A DNA stretch of 64,000 bases from Pyropia haitanensis (lineage: Eukaryota > Rhodophyta > Bangiophyceae > Bangiales > Bangiaceae): contig SDUX01000007.1 in NCBI GenBank assembly GCA_008729055.1, positions 4,098,090 through 4,162,089 on the forward strand, read 5' to 3'. The first letter of the stretch is position 1. Each line of letters begins with the position of its first letter. Both the position numbers and the translations under genes were made by a program. Shown here in pieces: positions 9,650-21,344 of the stretch. The notes under the pieces were generated by a model. That model worked only from the letters and a program-made list of their open reading frames with translations, was not told the origin of the DNA and searched no databases.

Positions 9650-11859
9650 GCGCGGGGGAATCGTGGCGCCCTTCTGGCGGCCGGCTGCCGCCGGCCGGCT
9701 GCCGCCGGGCGGCGGGCGCGTAGCCGTCGCCGCGCCCACGGCCGGGCGCGCCTGTCTCCCGCCGCGGGCGCCTCCCCTCGACCCCCCCAATTTCCACCCA
9801 CAAGGCCGCCCCGCGCGACACCCCCCCCGGCCGTCTGTCGCCACCTCAACCTCCCCTCCGCACCTCGCCGCCCCATCCTGTGGAGGGTGTCACCCCGCCC
9901 GCCGTTGCTCCGCTGAGTCCTTCCCTCCACCTCAGCTCTCTTCCCTCCCCCCCCTCCCTTCCCCCCCCCTCCCGGCCGCCGCAGCTGCCAGGGTTCCCCC
10001 ATGACAGCGCCGCCGCGCCGCGAGACCGGTGCGGGTGGCCACCGCGACGGCGTCCAGACAGGGTCCACGGCGCCGCGGGTCGGACCCGAAGCGTGGCGGG
10101 TACAGGCACCCCCCTCTGTCCCACCAGGCGCGCCGCCGCGAGGGCGCCGGCCGCGCCTCACGCGCTCCCTGCACCCGCCCCCACCCCTGCCCCAGGCGCC
10201 ATCAGCCGCTGCCACCCCGCCCGCGCACGCGGCGCGCGTGGCCGACAGCGTCGGCTCATAGCCCAGCCCAGCGGGCGCGCGCCTCCCACACAACGCCATC
10301 CCCCACACGGCCTCGTAGGAAGCGCTCCTGGCGATCCCCCCCCCCCCCCCCCCCTCCTTCAACCTTCCTCCCCCGCCCCCCGGGTGAGGTGGTGTGCGCG
10401 GCGCGCCCTGCATACAACTGTCAACGTGGAGGGTCGCGGCGCCCACCACGGCCGCAGCCGCACGCCCCCGTTTTCCTTGTTCCCCTCAGCCCTGTCCGCC
10501 CCTCCCGCGCGCCCGCCCCCTGCCCCCGCGTTCTCTGCATCATCTCTGTCCCACACCACACCCCCCCAGCAGCGCACAGCGGCGGACGGCGTCGTCGTGG
10601 CCGGCTGGCCGCCAGCCTCGCAACGCGGTCCCGCGTGGCCGCGGCTCTGTCGCCCGCGCGCTGCCGCAAAGCACAGCCCCCCCGCGCCGTCCCCTCCCGG
10701 CTTGCCGCTGTGCGGCCGGCCGCTTCAAGCCCCGCGCCCGCACCCCAACCGCGTATCGCACGATGGGGGGTGTGACCTCCCCACCTGCCCCCCCCCCCCT
10801 CCCTACCCCCGGATACACGTCTTCCTCCAGAGGAAAGATTGCCAAAACGGCCGCGGGGGGGGGTGGGACGGGCAGGGGATTGGACGGCCCCCTCCTCGCC
10901 GCCCACGCCCCCCCCTCTCTCTGTGTCTCACGCGCACCCCACGTGAGCGGTCGCTGGGGCCACGGTGGCACCTGTTGGCGCGGCCGGCCGAGCCGCGGCG
11001 CCACACACGCGGGACAGCGGGGGAGACTGCCTGGGGAGGGGTGCAGAGACGGGTCTGCCTGCCGGCCGCCGCCCCCCTCCCCCCCCCAACTCCTGTCGGA
11101 TCACCCCTCTTTCTGCTGCGCGCTGCACCAGCTGGGGGGGCGCGTCCCCCCCCCAACGTCGCCAGCATGGCACGGACCTCGCCCCCTTTCCGCGCCTCGA
11201 GGTGCCCCCCCCCCCCCCCCCGCCCCGCACGCCTGCCACTGCGATGGTGTATGCGCGCCAATGCCACGTCGACGCCGTCCCGCTTCTGCCACAGCGGATG
11301 ACGCGCACAGGGGGCCACGCCCACCCACCCACCCCCCCCCCCCTCTCCGCCCCAGCACACCCTCTGCGCTCCCGGGCTGTAGAGTACAGTACAGGCCGGG
11401 ACCTCCACAGGCGACCGCCCTCCTCGCACCAAACACCCCCACGCGCGAGAGCGCGGTTGACCAGGACGCGCGGAGCCGCCGCGGCGGCGGCCGCCCAACA
11501 GGGCGCACACCCCCAGGGCCAACGGCTCGGGGCGCGACGCCCACGGGGCCATCCCGCCGCCGCCTGCCGCAGCCCGCCGCGGCCGTCGGCCGGCGTGGCC
11601 GCCAGCCCCCGCCCCACGGACCGTTGCGGCTGCGTGGCGCGGCCGCGGTCAGGGGGGGGGGGGGGCAGCTCGTCGCGCGCGACAAACGCGGTGGACCTCG
11701 TCGCCCCGCCGGGGAGGAAACCATGTACGCAACTAACGAGGTGGGGAGTGCCGGGGGGGGGAGGTGTAGGCCGGTGCGGGGAGGTCCATACATGCGGCCG
11801 CCCCTCGCACCCGCCCACGCGGGCGAGGCATGTAGGTATGGCCAGAGCTCGTGCCCTTG
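9650..11859. other. GC-rich gene-poor tract with C runs
   Basis: Over 2.2 kb with many C and G runs (for example 10338-10354, 11205-11221 and 11651-11664). Long open frames occur on both strands, but they are Arg/Pro/Gly-rich, overlap each other in several phases and have no conserved motif; I treat them as products of composition. Confidence 0.5.
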
Positions 11860-12628
11860 AAGGCTGGATCCATGGCAAGCCTGTTTGTCGGTGCAACGGC
11901 TTGTCAAGACCTTGTCAAGGTCAAGGCTTGGACAACCCCTGCTGAGTCGAAATCGAATATCGCACTTAAAGCGTCTATGAGTGCGACAAAGTGTGCGTGG
12001 CTAAGGGAGCTCGGCGCTATTAGGCCGCCCCACAGTACGGCTTAGATGACCGTTGTGTCCGTCGAGAAATACCCATCGTGGCACGATGACTGGTCCGTCC
12101 AGAGGATCTCTTTGTTCCCGTGTAATGTTTCGGAATGTTGCCCCTCTCAGTCCGTATGCACTCCATATCGGAAGCTCAGTGCGGGCAACAGAGGGGCTCG
12201 TCAAGTCTTGTGTGACACCAAAGTCTGCTCATCAAGCCCAACAACGCCAGAGCGGGTGCCCATCGGACCGTCTGTTAGGGCGGTACTTCTTCTTAGTTGG
12301 CGTCGAGAAGTCTTAATATGGGGCTCAGACCGACATGGAGCCACGACCAAGTGCTTGTCACTCACTTGTACAGCTTTGTACGTTTGTCGAGCTGTTCGCC
12401 TCCACACCACACTTTCTTTACCTCTCTTCTTGTTCACAGTGTCGCTGCCGCTCAGGATACGTCTTCAGAAGGTTTTGCTTTTGGCGTACGTGACGACATA
12501 CAACGCATAAAGGCAAAAACCTTGTTCCGGTGGCCCTTTCGGGGCCGTGAGGGGCGCGCTAGGGGGCTACTTGACAAGGTCTTGACAAGCCGTTACACGA
12601 AAATACCGGCTTGTCATGGATCCTGCTT
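11860..12628. mobile_element. DNA-transposon-like element C
   Basis: The ends at 11860-11920 and 12571-12628 are inverted copies: both read as a GGATCCATG core, then ACGGCTTGTCAAGACCTTG, when read inward from each end. Identity is about 75-80 percent over 60 bp. The element is about 770 bp and notably AT-richer than its surroundings. Inside, a minus-strand frame (12001-12204) contains VFLDGHNGHLS, which resembles the second Asp region of DDE_1/pogo-type transposases; if so, it is a decayed remnant. No exact target-site duplication could be read. Confidence 0.6.
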
Positions 12629-14470
12629 TACTGTCGCCGCTACCGCCTGTCCAGCAGTGAGGGTGGTGTTGAGGAGCACCACCAGCTTCGCCGCGACCGC
12701 GTAGCCCAACCCACGAGCTTGTCCGGGGCGGCCGTGGTGGCAACTGCCGCCTCGCTTGCGGGAATGACTGCCACCAGCTCCCACGCTCGCGCAGCGGCGG
12801 CAGCGACGGCGTCGTGCGTCCGATTAGCTTCCAATGCCGCGGAACCCGTCTGGGCAGCTGGTAAGGTGGCCGCGCCGGCGGCCCCCTATTCCATGTGTAC
12901 TTCCCCATTGTAGTGAGCTACGACACCCGTAGCGCCTTGCCGATCCCTGTGTGTCTTGTTCTCGTACATGTGTACACAGAGGTATTCGAGCATGAGCACC
13001 GCTGACTTGGCTTCATGCTTGGCCGCTCGCTTCGTATTCTCGCATCCCGCCCCCTCCGCGCGACGCTGCCGCGAGTTGGACGCGAGCGCGACCGTTCATC
13101 AGCCCTGCACAGGTCATAAGGGACATGTTCTTATCGTATCAATTTCCGCCTTGCCCGCATGCGGACAGAATAGAGTAGTGCATGAGTGAGTACAGATCTT
13201 GGAGCTCTTGTGTCCATCGCGAGCCGCGATGCTCCAGGTCGAGCCTCCCTTCCACCCAGCGTGATTGTTACCTTTGCCGACTATTTGATATGCCTATTAT
13301 TAGCTTATTGCGCGATATGTTTGCTACACATAGGCCGTAAATGGAACTATCAAACTCGTGACCTATCTCGAGTGTCACGAACCGAGTCCGATTTCTCTCC
13401 TGGACACCACTGCGATTCCCCGCCTTGCGCTTCAGCGATGCCGCCCAGATGTCCCCCGGGATTTCGCGCCGCGAAATCCCGGGCGCACAACTGTAGCAAC
13501 GGTGTGGGACACTCCCCCGCGGCACATCCACGACACCGGCTCGGCCTCCCGCGACGACAATGGAAGGTGCGGGCGCTCCTCATGCCCTTGCCCGGTGCAC
13601 AGTACACCCACTTCGTAGTTAATGCCAGTGCACTTGAACGCGGCCCATGATCATGCTTCTCGAGCCTGAAGAGGCGTGAGCGAGACTGCCGGCGGCGCCC
13701 GGCGGCCACGCCTGGTGCACGGCTGGCCAGACCAAACGCCGCAGGAACTGGAAGCATCCGCCAGATGACACTGCGTGCAGGACCTCCCGACCGGCGGCGG
13801 CGCCACCACCACCGCGGGCGTGGCCTCCAACGTGCGCTCAGGACCATTGTCGCGTCCGCCACAGCGTTTGCGGCTGCTGTGACGACAACGATGGCGGAGT
13901 CCGTCGTGCAGGTGAAGGGCCCGCACAGAGTACCACTCGAGACCTCCCCTCACCCTCCCGTGGACGCGATGTCGCTACCCTCCCGACGCGTCGCAGGCGG
14001 CCGTTGCCGCGACACGGTGTCTATGTTTCCCCACGGGTCGGCTTGCACACCGCGTGGCTCGGAGATTGGCCAGGTGTTTTTGGGAATGCCCCTCGCCGAG
14101 ATGGTCCGCGCATGGACGTGAATGTCGGCGCTCGCGGTGTGCGCTGAGGGGTGCCGCCCACGTGCGCGGTGGGGGAGGCCGCCGAGCGTCTCATCGGTTG
14201 CGTACGTACTTACTGTCGTTGTCGCCAGTGTAGCGCACAACCGTCAGACGTTTGTGTGCTCTGCACAGGTGCGCACGTCAACCGTCGGCGGAATGTATGA
14301 CTCGGTGCCAGCTCATCGATTCGAGTATTTTTCGCTTTGGGAACCATACACTCCGGGACCTCTCGATGAACTGACTCGGTACCTGCTCGATGAACAGGCT
14401 ACTCGCCGATACAATTTCAGAGTGGTCAGCCCCACAGATTCCTGCGCTTCGCGGATAGATCCGCATGACG
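12629..14470. other. Intergenic, no gene seen
   Basis: Mixed-composition DNA lacking the long G/C runs of its neighbours. The open frames here are short or featureless. It contains the perfect palindrome at 13455-13483. Confidence 0.4.
13455..13483. repeat. Perfect 14-bp inverted repeat (palindrome)
   Basis: CCCGGGATTTCGCG, a single central base, then CGCGAAATCCCGGG: a perfect 14-bp stem with a one-base centre. No gene end lies beside it. Confidence 0.85.
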
Positions 14471-16099
14471 CGCGCCGCTGCCAGCTTGGCGAGGACACCC
14501 ACCCAGCGACCGTCCCACTCCCGCCTGTCAGACTGGGGGGGCGCGGGGGTGGCCGCCCGCCCGCCGCTTCCGCGCCTCGTGGGCGCGGCGGCCGCGCGGC
14601 CGCCGCGCCGCTGCGTGCGGTGGCCGCCAGCCCGCTCGCGGCCGGCCGCACACGCCCCGCACACACGCTGCGCATACACACGCCGGAAGGGACGGATTCT
14701 CGGCTCGCCGCCCCCCCCCCGTTGCCCCCCCCCCCCCCTCCGCGCGCCCTGCACAGCGCGGATACATGTCCGACGAGGCCTCGTCGGAGAGAGCTTCGCC
14801 GCGCTCGCAGTGACGGGGCACGGCGCGGCGGAGGGCCGCGAGTGGCCGCAGGCGCTTTGCGCATCGACCCCCGAGCCACCGTGTGCCAGGGGTGTCGGGC
14901 AGGGCATGGCGCTACTGCTCCGCACCCCTCCGCCGCCGCTGCCCGTCCTGCTTCCTCTGCCCCCACCCGTGGGATGCGCGCCCGCGTATCCCTGGCAGCT
15001 GGCCACGCACCCCTGGTCGGCCGCCGCGCATCCTGGCCGCCGCGCCGTGGCGCGCGCGTCACTCACGCCGAGAGGTTGGGCTGGCGTGGGGGGTTGGCGG
15101 GGCGCGGCTGGCCACCCCCGCTGCCTTGGCCGCCGGAGCCATGTCGCCGTTGGCCGCTTCGACCCCCCCCCCCCCCCCCCCCCCCCACCCCGCGCCTCCT
15201 CTCCTTGTTGCAGCTAGACCGTTGCATGCGCGGCAGTGCCGATCGGAGCCTACGCGGGGTGCTCCGGCCGCACCCCGTTCCTCTTTTCGCTGGTGCAACT
15301 GACGTTTAAGGCAGCTGTGTTGGCGGGGGCCACGAGGGGGTGTCTCGTGCCGCTCCGGTCCAATCTGGTCCTCTGCTTCCCCTCCGCACTCTCCCCTCCC
15401 GCGCGCGCAATACCCTCCCCGTCGTCCTTTGCCCCGCCCTCCCCTCCCTCCCGCTGGCCCCGTCGACGGGCCGCGCGGAACCGGCCAGAGCGTGCAGAAC
15501 GAGGAAGTACCGGGCACGTGAGTGACGGGGACGCAATGGCTGCATGCCTGGGACTGTTGGCACACGGTCCCGTGGTCGGGCGAGGGCAGTGGGCTCCTGG
15601 GCAATCCTGGAGCGACTCTCTCTCTTTGGGGGGGGGTGGTTGCCGCGGTGTCAGATTGTCTGCGGACAGGGGTAGGAGGGAGGGGAGGAGGGTGCGCGTT
15701 CGAATGGGGGGGTATCAGGTAGTGCTGTCGAGTTTACCGCCACGTACGGAAAAAAGCAGGAAATTTCTTTCTTGCGCGCACAGAGGCCGTCAAGGCCGTT
15801 TTCTTGAAAGAGATCTTTCCTTTCATTTCCATCGCGAGACCCACCACGTGGCACCGCCCACGCCCTCCTATTGGCAGATACATGAAGCGGAGCTCGTATC
15901 TCCCTCCGATTGCAAGTCTCCTGGTGTGTAAGGACGCTTCTCCTGCGCGGCATTCGCCAGCCGTCTGCCTTGAGAGCCGCAGGCGCCGCTGCTGGCGCCG
16001 CCGCCCATCTGACAGTGAATGGCCTGACTGACCTTCCCGTAAATCCCCTTCATCGCAATTTTTCCCCGGAAAGGAGGACATCTCTAGTATCAGGCCCGG
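14471..16099. other. GC-rich region without a supported gene
   Basis: Contains C runs (about 14710-14740 and 15165-15186). The 395-residue frame ending at 15309 is Arg/Ala/Pro-rich with no family signature and is rejected as coding. Confidence 0.4.
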
Positions 16100-16570
16100 G
16101 GGGGGGCCAAGGAGTAACCGGTCTCGGCGAAGGGAAAGAGAGAGAGAGGGGTGTCAGACTGATGGTGAGGAAGAGTGCTGTTGGACCGTAGAGGAGACCT
16201 CGGAGGAGAGAGAAGTGGCAGAATGGGGAAGGGGGGGGGGAGGGGGGAGCAACGGGAGAGAGAGAGGGGTGTCAGAACGGGTCGGGGGGGCAGGAGGAGG
16301 CGGAGTCCCAACTGGAAGTGAGGGGAGCGGGGTGCGAAAACATTGGGAAGAGAGAGGGGGGTGTGATCAAAGCGAGGAGGGTGGGGAGAGGAGTGTCTGG
16401 GGACAGGGGTGCCAGAACGGGGTCAGATGCTAGGGGGGTGTCCGAGGGAGAAGGAGACAGGGGCGTCGCAGCAGGGACGAGGCGTGGTGTCAGGAATGGC
16501 GGAGGGGGAGGAGGGGTCAAGGGGAAGAGGGGTCTCTCGAGGGGACGAGCTGGGGTCGTGGAAGAGGCGT
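16100..16570 (+). repeat. Polypurine tract with degenerate repeats
   Basis: Almost pure A/G on the plus strand for over 450 bp. A degenerate unit around GAGAGAGAGGGGTGTCAGA returns at about 16138 and 16257, with more diverged copies up to 16460. Long polypurine strands of this kind can form triplex (H-DNA) structures. No gene. Confidence 0.65.
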
Positions 16571-18456
16571 AGGCTAAGGACAAGGGCGCATTCGGCGCAA
16601 CTTATGGAAGATGGAGAGAGCAGCAAGGCAAAACACAGTGGAAAACGAGCCGACCCTCCTTCCACCCGGCTTGGTCTCATGCCCGAGAGGAACCTTGTCG
16701 CAGCCTACTCCTACGCGGCGAGCGTGGCGCTGTCGGTGCCAACACGGTGAGAGAAAGACTCTTCCTCGCGCATCGCCCCCACATGAATCCGCTGCGCCAC
16801 GTCGCGGCGCGGCCGCGGGCGAAACAGAGTCCTTGTCGCACTCCGTGGCGCGGATCTGCGAGGCCTCCGCACCCGCGCCCCTCTGGCCATCCGCCTAGTG
16901 GGCGGGCAGAGGGGCGCGCGAGCTCCTCCCGCCGGGGAGACGACCGCGTCGTCCGCGGCGTGGGCGGCCACCAGCCAGGGCCGCGGCCGTCAGTCAGCAG
17001 TCCCAGTGGCCCCGGGGTCCGCCGCATCCACCTCGCGACGCGGTGGGGCTGGCACACCGCCGCTCTCGCGGCGCGGTGCGGCGGCGCCCGGCACCTCGGC
17101 CCCGCCGCGCGACCGTGATGGGGGTGGCGGTGGCGGTGGCGGTGGTGTTGAGATGAGGTGCCTGCGGTGGCGGTGGTGTTGAGATGAGGTGCCTGCGGTG
17201 GCGGCGGAAGCCCCGCAGGGCGGCGCCGTCCCTCTGAAGTGCACGGCTCGCGCGGTGGATGTCACCCCACACGCCCCGAGACCGGCTATGACCGGGTGAG
17301 CGAGGAAGAGAAGAAGGATGACCAAACCAAGAGTAACAACTGCAAGGGAAACTTGTCAACTGCGCACGGACGTGGCGAGTACGAGGGCGCGCGCCATGGG
17401 CGTGAACGAACGCGGGACAACATTCGAGCAACTTTTCGTCAGATACAGGGCACTCTTCAGGAATACATGAAAGTAATTTCAAGTTTGAGTTCGGCATCCA
17501 AGCGCGCTGCTTGATTGCGCAAGTATGTAGTCGACAACGCGCGACGGCCCCCGTGAGAGCCGCACAGGGGAAGGAAGCTGCAAGGAAGCGGCCTATCCTA
17601 TTGCCGGTGAGCGTGCTGTTCTCTTGGAAACTGCGGCCGACCGCTGCGGGGGCCATGGTAGGGGCCTGAGGGATGGCAGGTGGCGCGGGTTTTCGGCTGC
17701 GTGCGGCGGAGCGATTGGTAGCACTCGAGGGGCTGGCGGGCTGTGCGCTGCTGGGTGGGCGATACGTGAGGAATCGCACGCTTCGGAGCCGCGCCTCGCG
17801 GCCTGGCGGTCGCTTCGAGCATCACAGGTTCACTGCCCGTCCCTGGGGACAACTTTCGACGGCATTGTACTTCAACCGCGACCTCCCGATGGGTATCGTC
17901 AACGGCGAGGCAATGCAGCCGCGACTCTCCCCCCTGGCTGGAATCTCAGGCTCTCACAAGCGACTCGTGGGTGCCCCACCACGACATTCAGTCTCTTGCC
18001 GCCAAAGTGCGCTGATTTGCATGCTGATTCTATTATTTTCAGGCACATGGACAATCTTGCAACTGAAGCCCGAAAGAAGAACGTAGTGGACGGCTTGAAA
18101 CAAGAGTCCTCATCCTGTTCTGAAAACAGTCGCTTGCACCCACGAGAGCGGATGCGAGCGAAGGGATGAAAAGAGCAAGACAACAACAGTCGCCCAGGTG
18201 TCGGTACAAGGTAGAAGAAGGTATGCTTGACAAATAATGCTACGATTGACAACCCCTGGTGGAAACACCATCCTCAATAGACCTAGAGGCGCAACGTGCG
18301 TGACGCGGCGGGAGCACACGCGCGGCGGGAGTGCAAACGGGAAGAAGTAAAATAGCATGGCAAGAAAGACGGACCCAGACCCAGACTCACAGCGAGAGGA
18401 GTCAGAAAACACAACAGAGAACGAAACAACAAACACAAGCCAGAGAGGCGGAGACA
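16571..18456. other. Intergenic, no gene seen
   Basis: Nothing recognisable on either strand. Holds the 31-bp tandem duplication at 17141. The 137-residue frame at 17673-18086 is a weak candidate with no known domain. Confidence 0.35.
17141..17202. repeat. 31-bp tandem duplication
   Basis: An exact 31-bp unit beginning GGTGGTGTTGAGATGAGG is present twice in tandem, preceded by a GGTGGC hexamer run from about 17120. Confidence 0.85.
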
Positions 18457-20352
18457 TCAGCAAAAGGACAGGTCCTCCCCGGTGCCGCCCGACTCGAACA
18501 GCTGCCGGTCAAACGCCTCTATTTGGTGAAAGTACTTGAGCTGGTCCCGCAGCTCGGCGGGGAGCTCGGGCAGGAGCCGCCGCGGGATGAGGAGCGTCGA
18601 CAGGTTGGCGATATCGCTAAACACCTTGTTATTGTCCACCGTCGCGCGGAGGTAGCCGTGACCGAGCGTGCCACCCGTTCCCACCTTGATACCAATCATC
18701 CGGTGCACCATCTGCGAGTGCCGGTACCGCCACTGGTTGAGCTGCTCGTCCACATCCACAAGCACGTGGAGGAGGCGGGCGGGAAGCTGGAGCATCGGCT
18801 CGTCCTGGTAGAGCATAATCATGAGGGACGAATGGGTGGCGCGGAAGCCCAGCCGCCGGGTGCCCGTAGAGATCATCTTCTCGTGCACGTCCCGCCGGTA
18901 GACCGACTCAAACGTGCCACGCGTGCGCTCAAGGTCATCGAGGGAGCGGGCCAGGTCGTCACCAGTCAGCTGGCGCTCCAGGTTGGCCCGGTCCAGCGTG
19001 AACATGCGGTCCACGGCGGTCTCATACGCCGACGGGAAGCTGTAACCCCGAAAGTCACGGAAGGGGATGTGGCGGAGCCAGCGCTCGACATAGTCAAACA
19101 GGGAGGGCTCGGACTGGACCTGGCGCAGCAGCGCCTGGTGCTCAGGGGCCACGTTCTTGATCCACTTCCCGTTCAGCCGCTGCTCTGGCCGCACCCCCAG
19201 CTTGATCTCAATCAGCCGGAATTGGAAGGACTGGAAGCCCGACGCGGGGAAGAGGTAGTCACGAAAGTCGAGGAACTCTTGCGGGGTCATGGTCTCGAGG
19301 ACGCTGATTTGGTCAACCAGGATCTTTTGGATGGCGCGGATGCGGCTCAGCCGGTGGAGCGCCAGAGAGACCTTCTTCTCCCCCATCGACAGGTCGGAAA
19401 AGATGTCGCGTACCGAGTCCAGCTCAAAGATGATTTGCTTGAACCACAGCTCATACGTCTGGTGGATGGTGATAAACAGCATCTCGTCGTGGTGGGGGTC
19501 TCCGGCAGCAAACGACAGCGGCCGCTGGCAGGAGAGCAGCTCATCCAGCGCCAGGTAGTCGGGGTAGTAGGGCGTCTTCTTGGCGGCTGGCTCCCCCGAC
19601 CCGCCTGCCCCCGCCGAGCCACCGGCTGCCCCCGCGCCCGTGGCCACCGTCGCGGCGACACGAGCCTCGGCCGACACAGTGGGCCCCAGGTGCGCCGCCT
19701 CTAGCCCCGCCGATACCTGCTCCACCCCGCCGTTCATGGCGGCCGCTGCTGCCGTCCCCGCAGGTCGAGCAGGACCCCGTGGCGCAGCTGCGCCCCCGCT
19801 GCCGCCGACAGTACTGCGGCCGACGCGCACTCCCGCCGTACCGCCCTTGGCCACTCCCTTCATCCCCTGGTAGGCAGCCACATCCGCGTGCCCGTTGGGC
19901 ACCATCAGCCCCCCACCCGACGGGGGAGACATGGCAGACAGGGGTGGTGTGCCACCATACAGAAACCGCGTGCCGTGGCCGGCGCCGCCACCGGTTGGCG
20001 ACGGAGGACTCGCCACGGCGATGAAAATGGGCCCCGCGGCAGTGCCATTGGCGGCGTGAGGGGACCGCCCGTCCGCGCCGATGCTGCCATTGCCGCTGCC
20101 ATGGCCATTTTCAGTGGCAGCAGCACCTCCGGCAACCCCGTCGCCAGCTGCAGCACCAGCACCACCACTACCAACGCCGCCGCCGCCGTCTCCGCCACCA
20201 CCACCGCCGCCACCAGCACCATCAGCACCACCAGCACCGCCGCCGCCACCGCCGCCACCGCCGCCACCCCCCCCACCCGTCCGCTCAGAAGCCAGACGCT
20301 CCATGGCGCCAATCCCGCTGAGGACGCTGATGCCTGCGAACGGGCACGCCAT
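18457..20352 (-). CDS. TDO: Tryptophan 2,3-dioxygenase
   Basis: Heme enzyme that opens the indole ring of L-tryptophan to N-formylkynurenine, the first step of the kynurenine pathway. The core of about 375 residues starts at TPYYPDYLALDELL (about residue 258) and shows the family landmarks: HHDEMLFITIHQTYELWFKQ, SGFQSFQFRLIE, WRYRHSQMVHRMIG (the His after W-R-Y-R aligns with the heme ligand) and KVGTGGTLGHGYL, then LSTLLIPRRLLPELP. The start is uncertain: the Met at 20352 (MACPFAG) is used, giving 631 residues, but 20304 (MERLAS) is possible and the frame stays open to 21264. The extra 250 N-terminal residues are Gly/Ala-rich with long Gly runs and absent from animal and bacterial enzymes. 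Single exon. Confidence 0.92.
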   Translation of the reverse strand: MACPFAGISVLSGIGAMERLASERTGGGGGGGGGGGGGGAGGADGAGGGGGGGGDGGGGVGSGGAGAAAGDGVAGGAAATENGHGSGNGSIGADGRSPHAANGTAAGPIFIAVASPPSPTGGGAGHGTRFLYGGTPPLSAMSPPSGGGLMVPNGHADVAAYQGMKGVAKGGTAGVRVGRSTVGGSGGAAAPRGPARPAGTAAAAAMNGGVEQVSAGLEAAHLGPTVSAEARVAATVATGAGAAGGSAGAGGSGEPAAKKTPYYPDYLALDELLSCQRPLSFAAGDPHHDEMLFITIHQTYELWFKQIIFELDSVRDIFSDLSMGEKKVSLALHRLSRIRAIQKILVDQISVLETMTPQEFLDFRDYLFPASGFQSFQFRLIEIKLGVRPEQRLNGKWIKNVAPEHQALLRQVQSEPSLFDYVERWLRHIPFRDFRGYSFPSAYETAVDRMFTLDRANLERQLTGDDLARSLDDLERTRGTFESVYRRDVHEKMISTGTRRLGFRATHSSLMIMLYQDEPMLQLPARLLHVLVDVDEQLNQWRYRHSQMVHRMIGIKVGTGGTLGHGYLRATVDNNKVFSDIANLSTLLIPRRLLPELPAELRDQLKYFHQIEAFDRQLFESGGTGEDLSFC

Positions 20353-21344
20353 GCCAAACGCCGCCGAGGCCTCGTCGCCGCCACGACCACAGCTGCCACT
20401 CCCGCCGCCGCGCCGTGTGTCGAACGGTCGCCGACGCGTCTCGCCCGCAGCGGGCCCGCCGCAGCAGCAGTGCCGTCCCCCCGAGCCAGGCGGTCCCTCC
20501 ACGTCCGCGGCTCGACGCCACCTCTCCGCCTCACGCCGCCAGCTGTTGGCCCGACCGGGCGCGCTGCACCGGCACGGCCACGCGCACCGCCGGGAAGGGG
20601 AGCTTCTCCGCCGCCTCGCGCAAGGCCGGGGGAATGGGCCCGCGCAAAGCCCCCCACCACCAACCGCCGCACTGCCAAAGACGGGGGCAGCGGGTGTGGG
20701 GCGGCGCGGTGGGTCCGAGCGGGCCTCCCGCCGCCGTGGATTGCGTGAAGCTGGCCAGAGAGGGATGGGCGCCGCCACCCAATCGCCAAAAGCGGCGCCA
20801 GGTTGTCGAGACGGGTGGTGGGAGATGCTGCGCAGTTTTACGCGGCGGCCGTTCATTGGGTGCCTCGCCTGCTTCCAGAAATATATGGCAGTAGAATGGG
20901 GCGACACGGTAGTTACCATGCCTTGTTCCTCTCCCTGTGGTAATTGGATCATTATCCAACTACGTTGAAACGTGGCATTCGGCCATGGACGGATGTTTGT
21001 TGGCGGGCTGGCAGCCGCTTGGTGCAGCTTGCAGTATCCAGAGACACGGTCGAGCCGCGCCTCCATCGCCTTGCCACCACGCCAATGCACGCTGTCCTTG
21101 GCACGAGAGTGGCGGTATGAGCGCAGTTGGTCTGCGGGTGCCTCTCGCTTACTCTCCCTTCTGCTCGCCGCCCTCCCGCCTGCCTCCGTGACCCGCTGCT
21201 GGTAAACCTCGTTGCCTCGACGAGCTGCTGCTGCGCCCTCTACCAACTCATTCCGTGCCACCACCCCGTGGGCTGTGCGTGCCCGTTACCCTCCGTGCTC
21301 TTCCCCCTACTCAACCGGTTTCCCCTATCCCAGCTGTCCCCACG
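20353..21344. promoter_or_regulatory. Divergent intergenic region of TDO and RING genes
   Basis: About 1 kb between two divergently transcribed genes, AT-richer at 20870-21010. It must hold both promoters. The TDO frame runs open through it on the minus strand, but that stretch has no conserved sequence. Confidence 0.35.

Noticed and set aside
9880..11945. Several overlapping frames of 250-490 codons on both strands
   Set aside because: All are Pro/Arg/Gly/Ser-rich, coexist in many phases, cross C runs and show no domain; high GC removes stop codons by chance.
14122..15309. 395-codon plus-strand frame
   Set aside because: Only the first 100 codons look mildly protein-like; the rest is GC-driven and no family pattern was found.
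17673..18086. 137-codon frame with a C-terminal hydrophobic segment
   Set aside because: No start context, family match or conserved motif; too weak to call.
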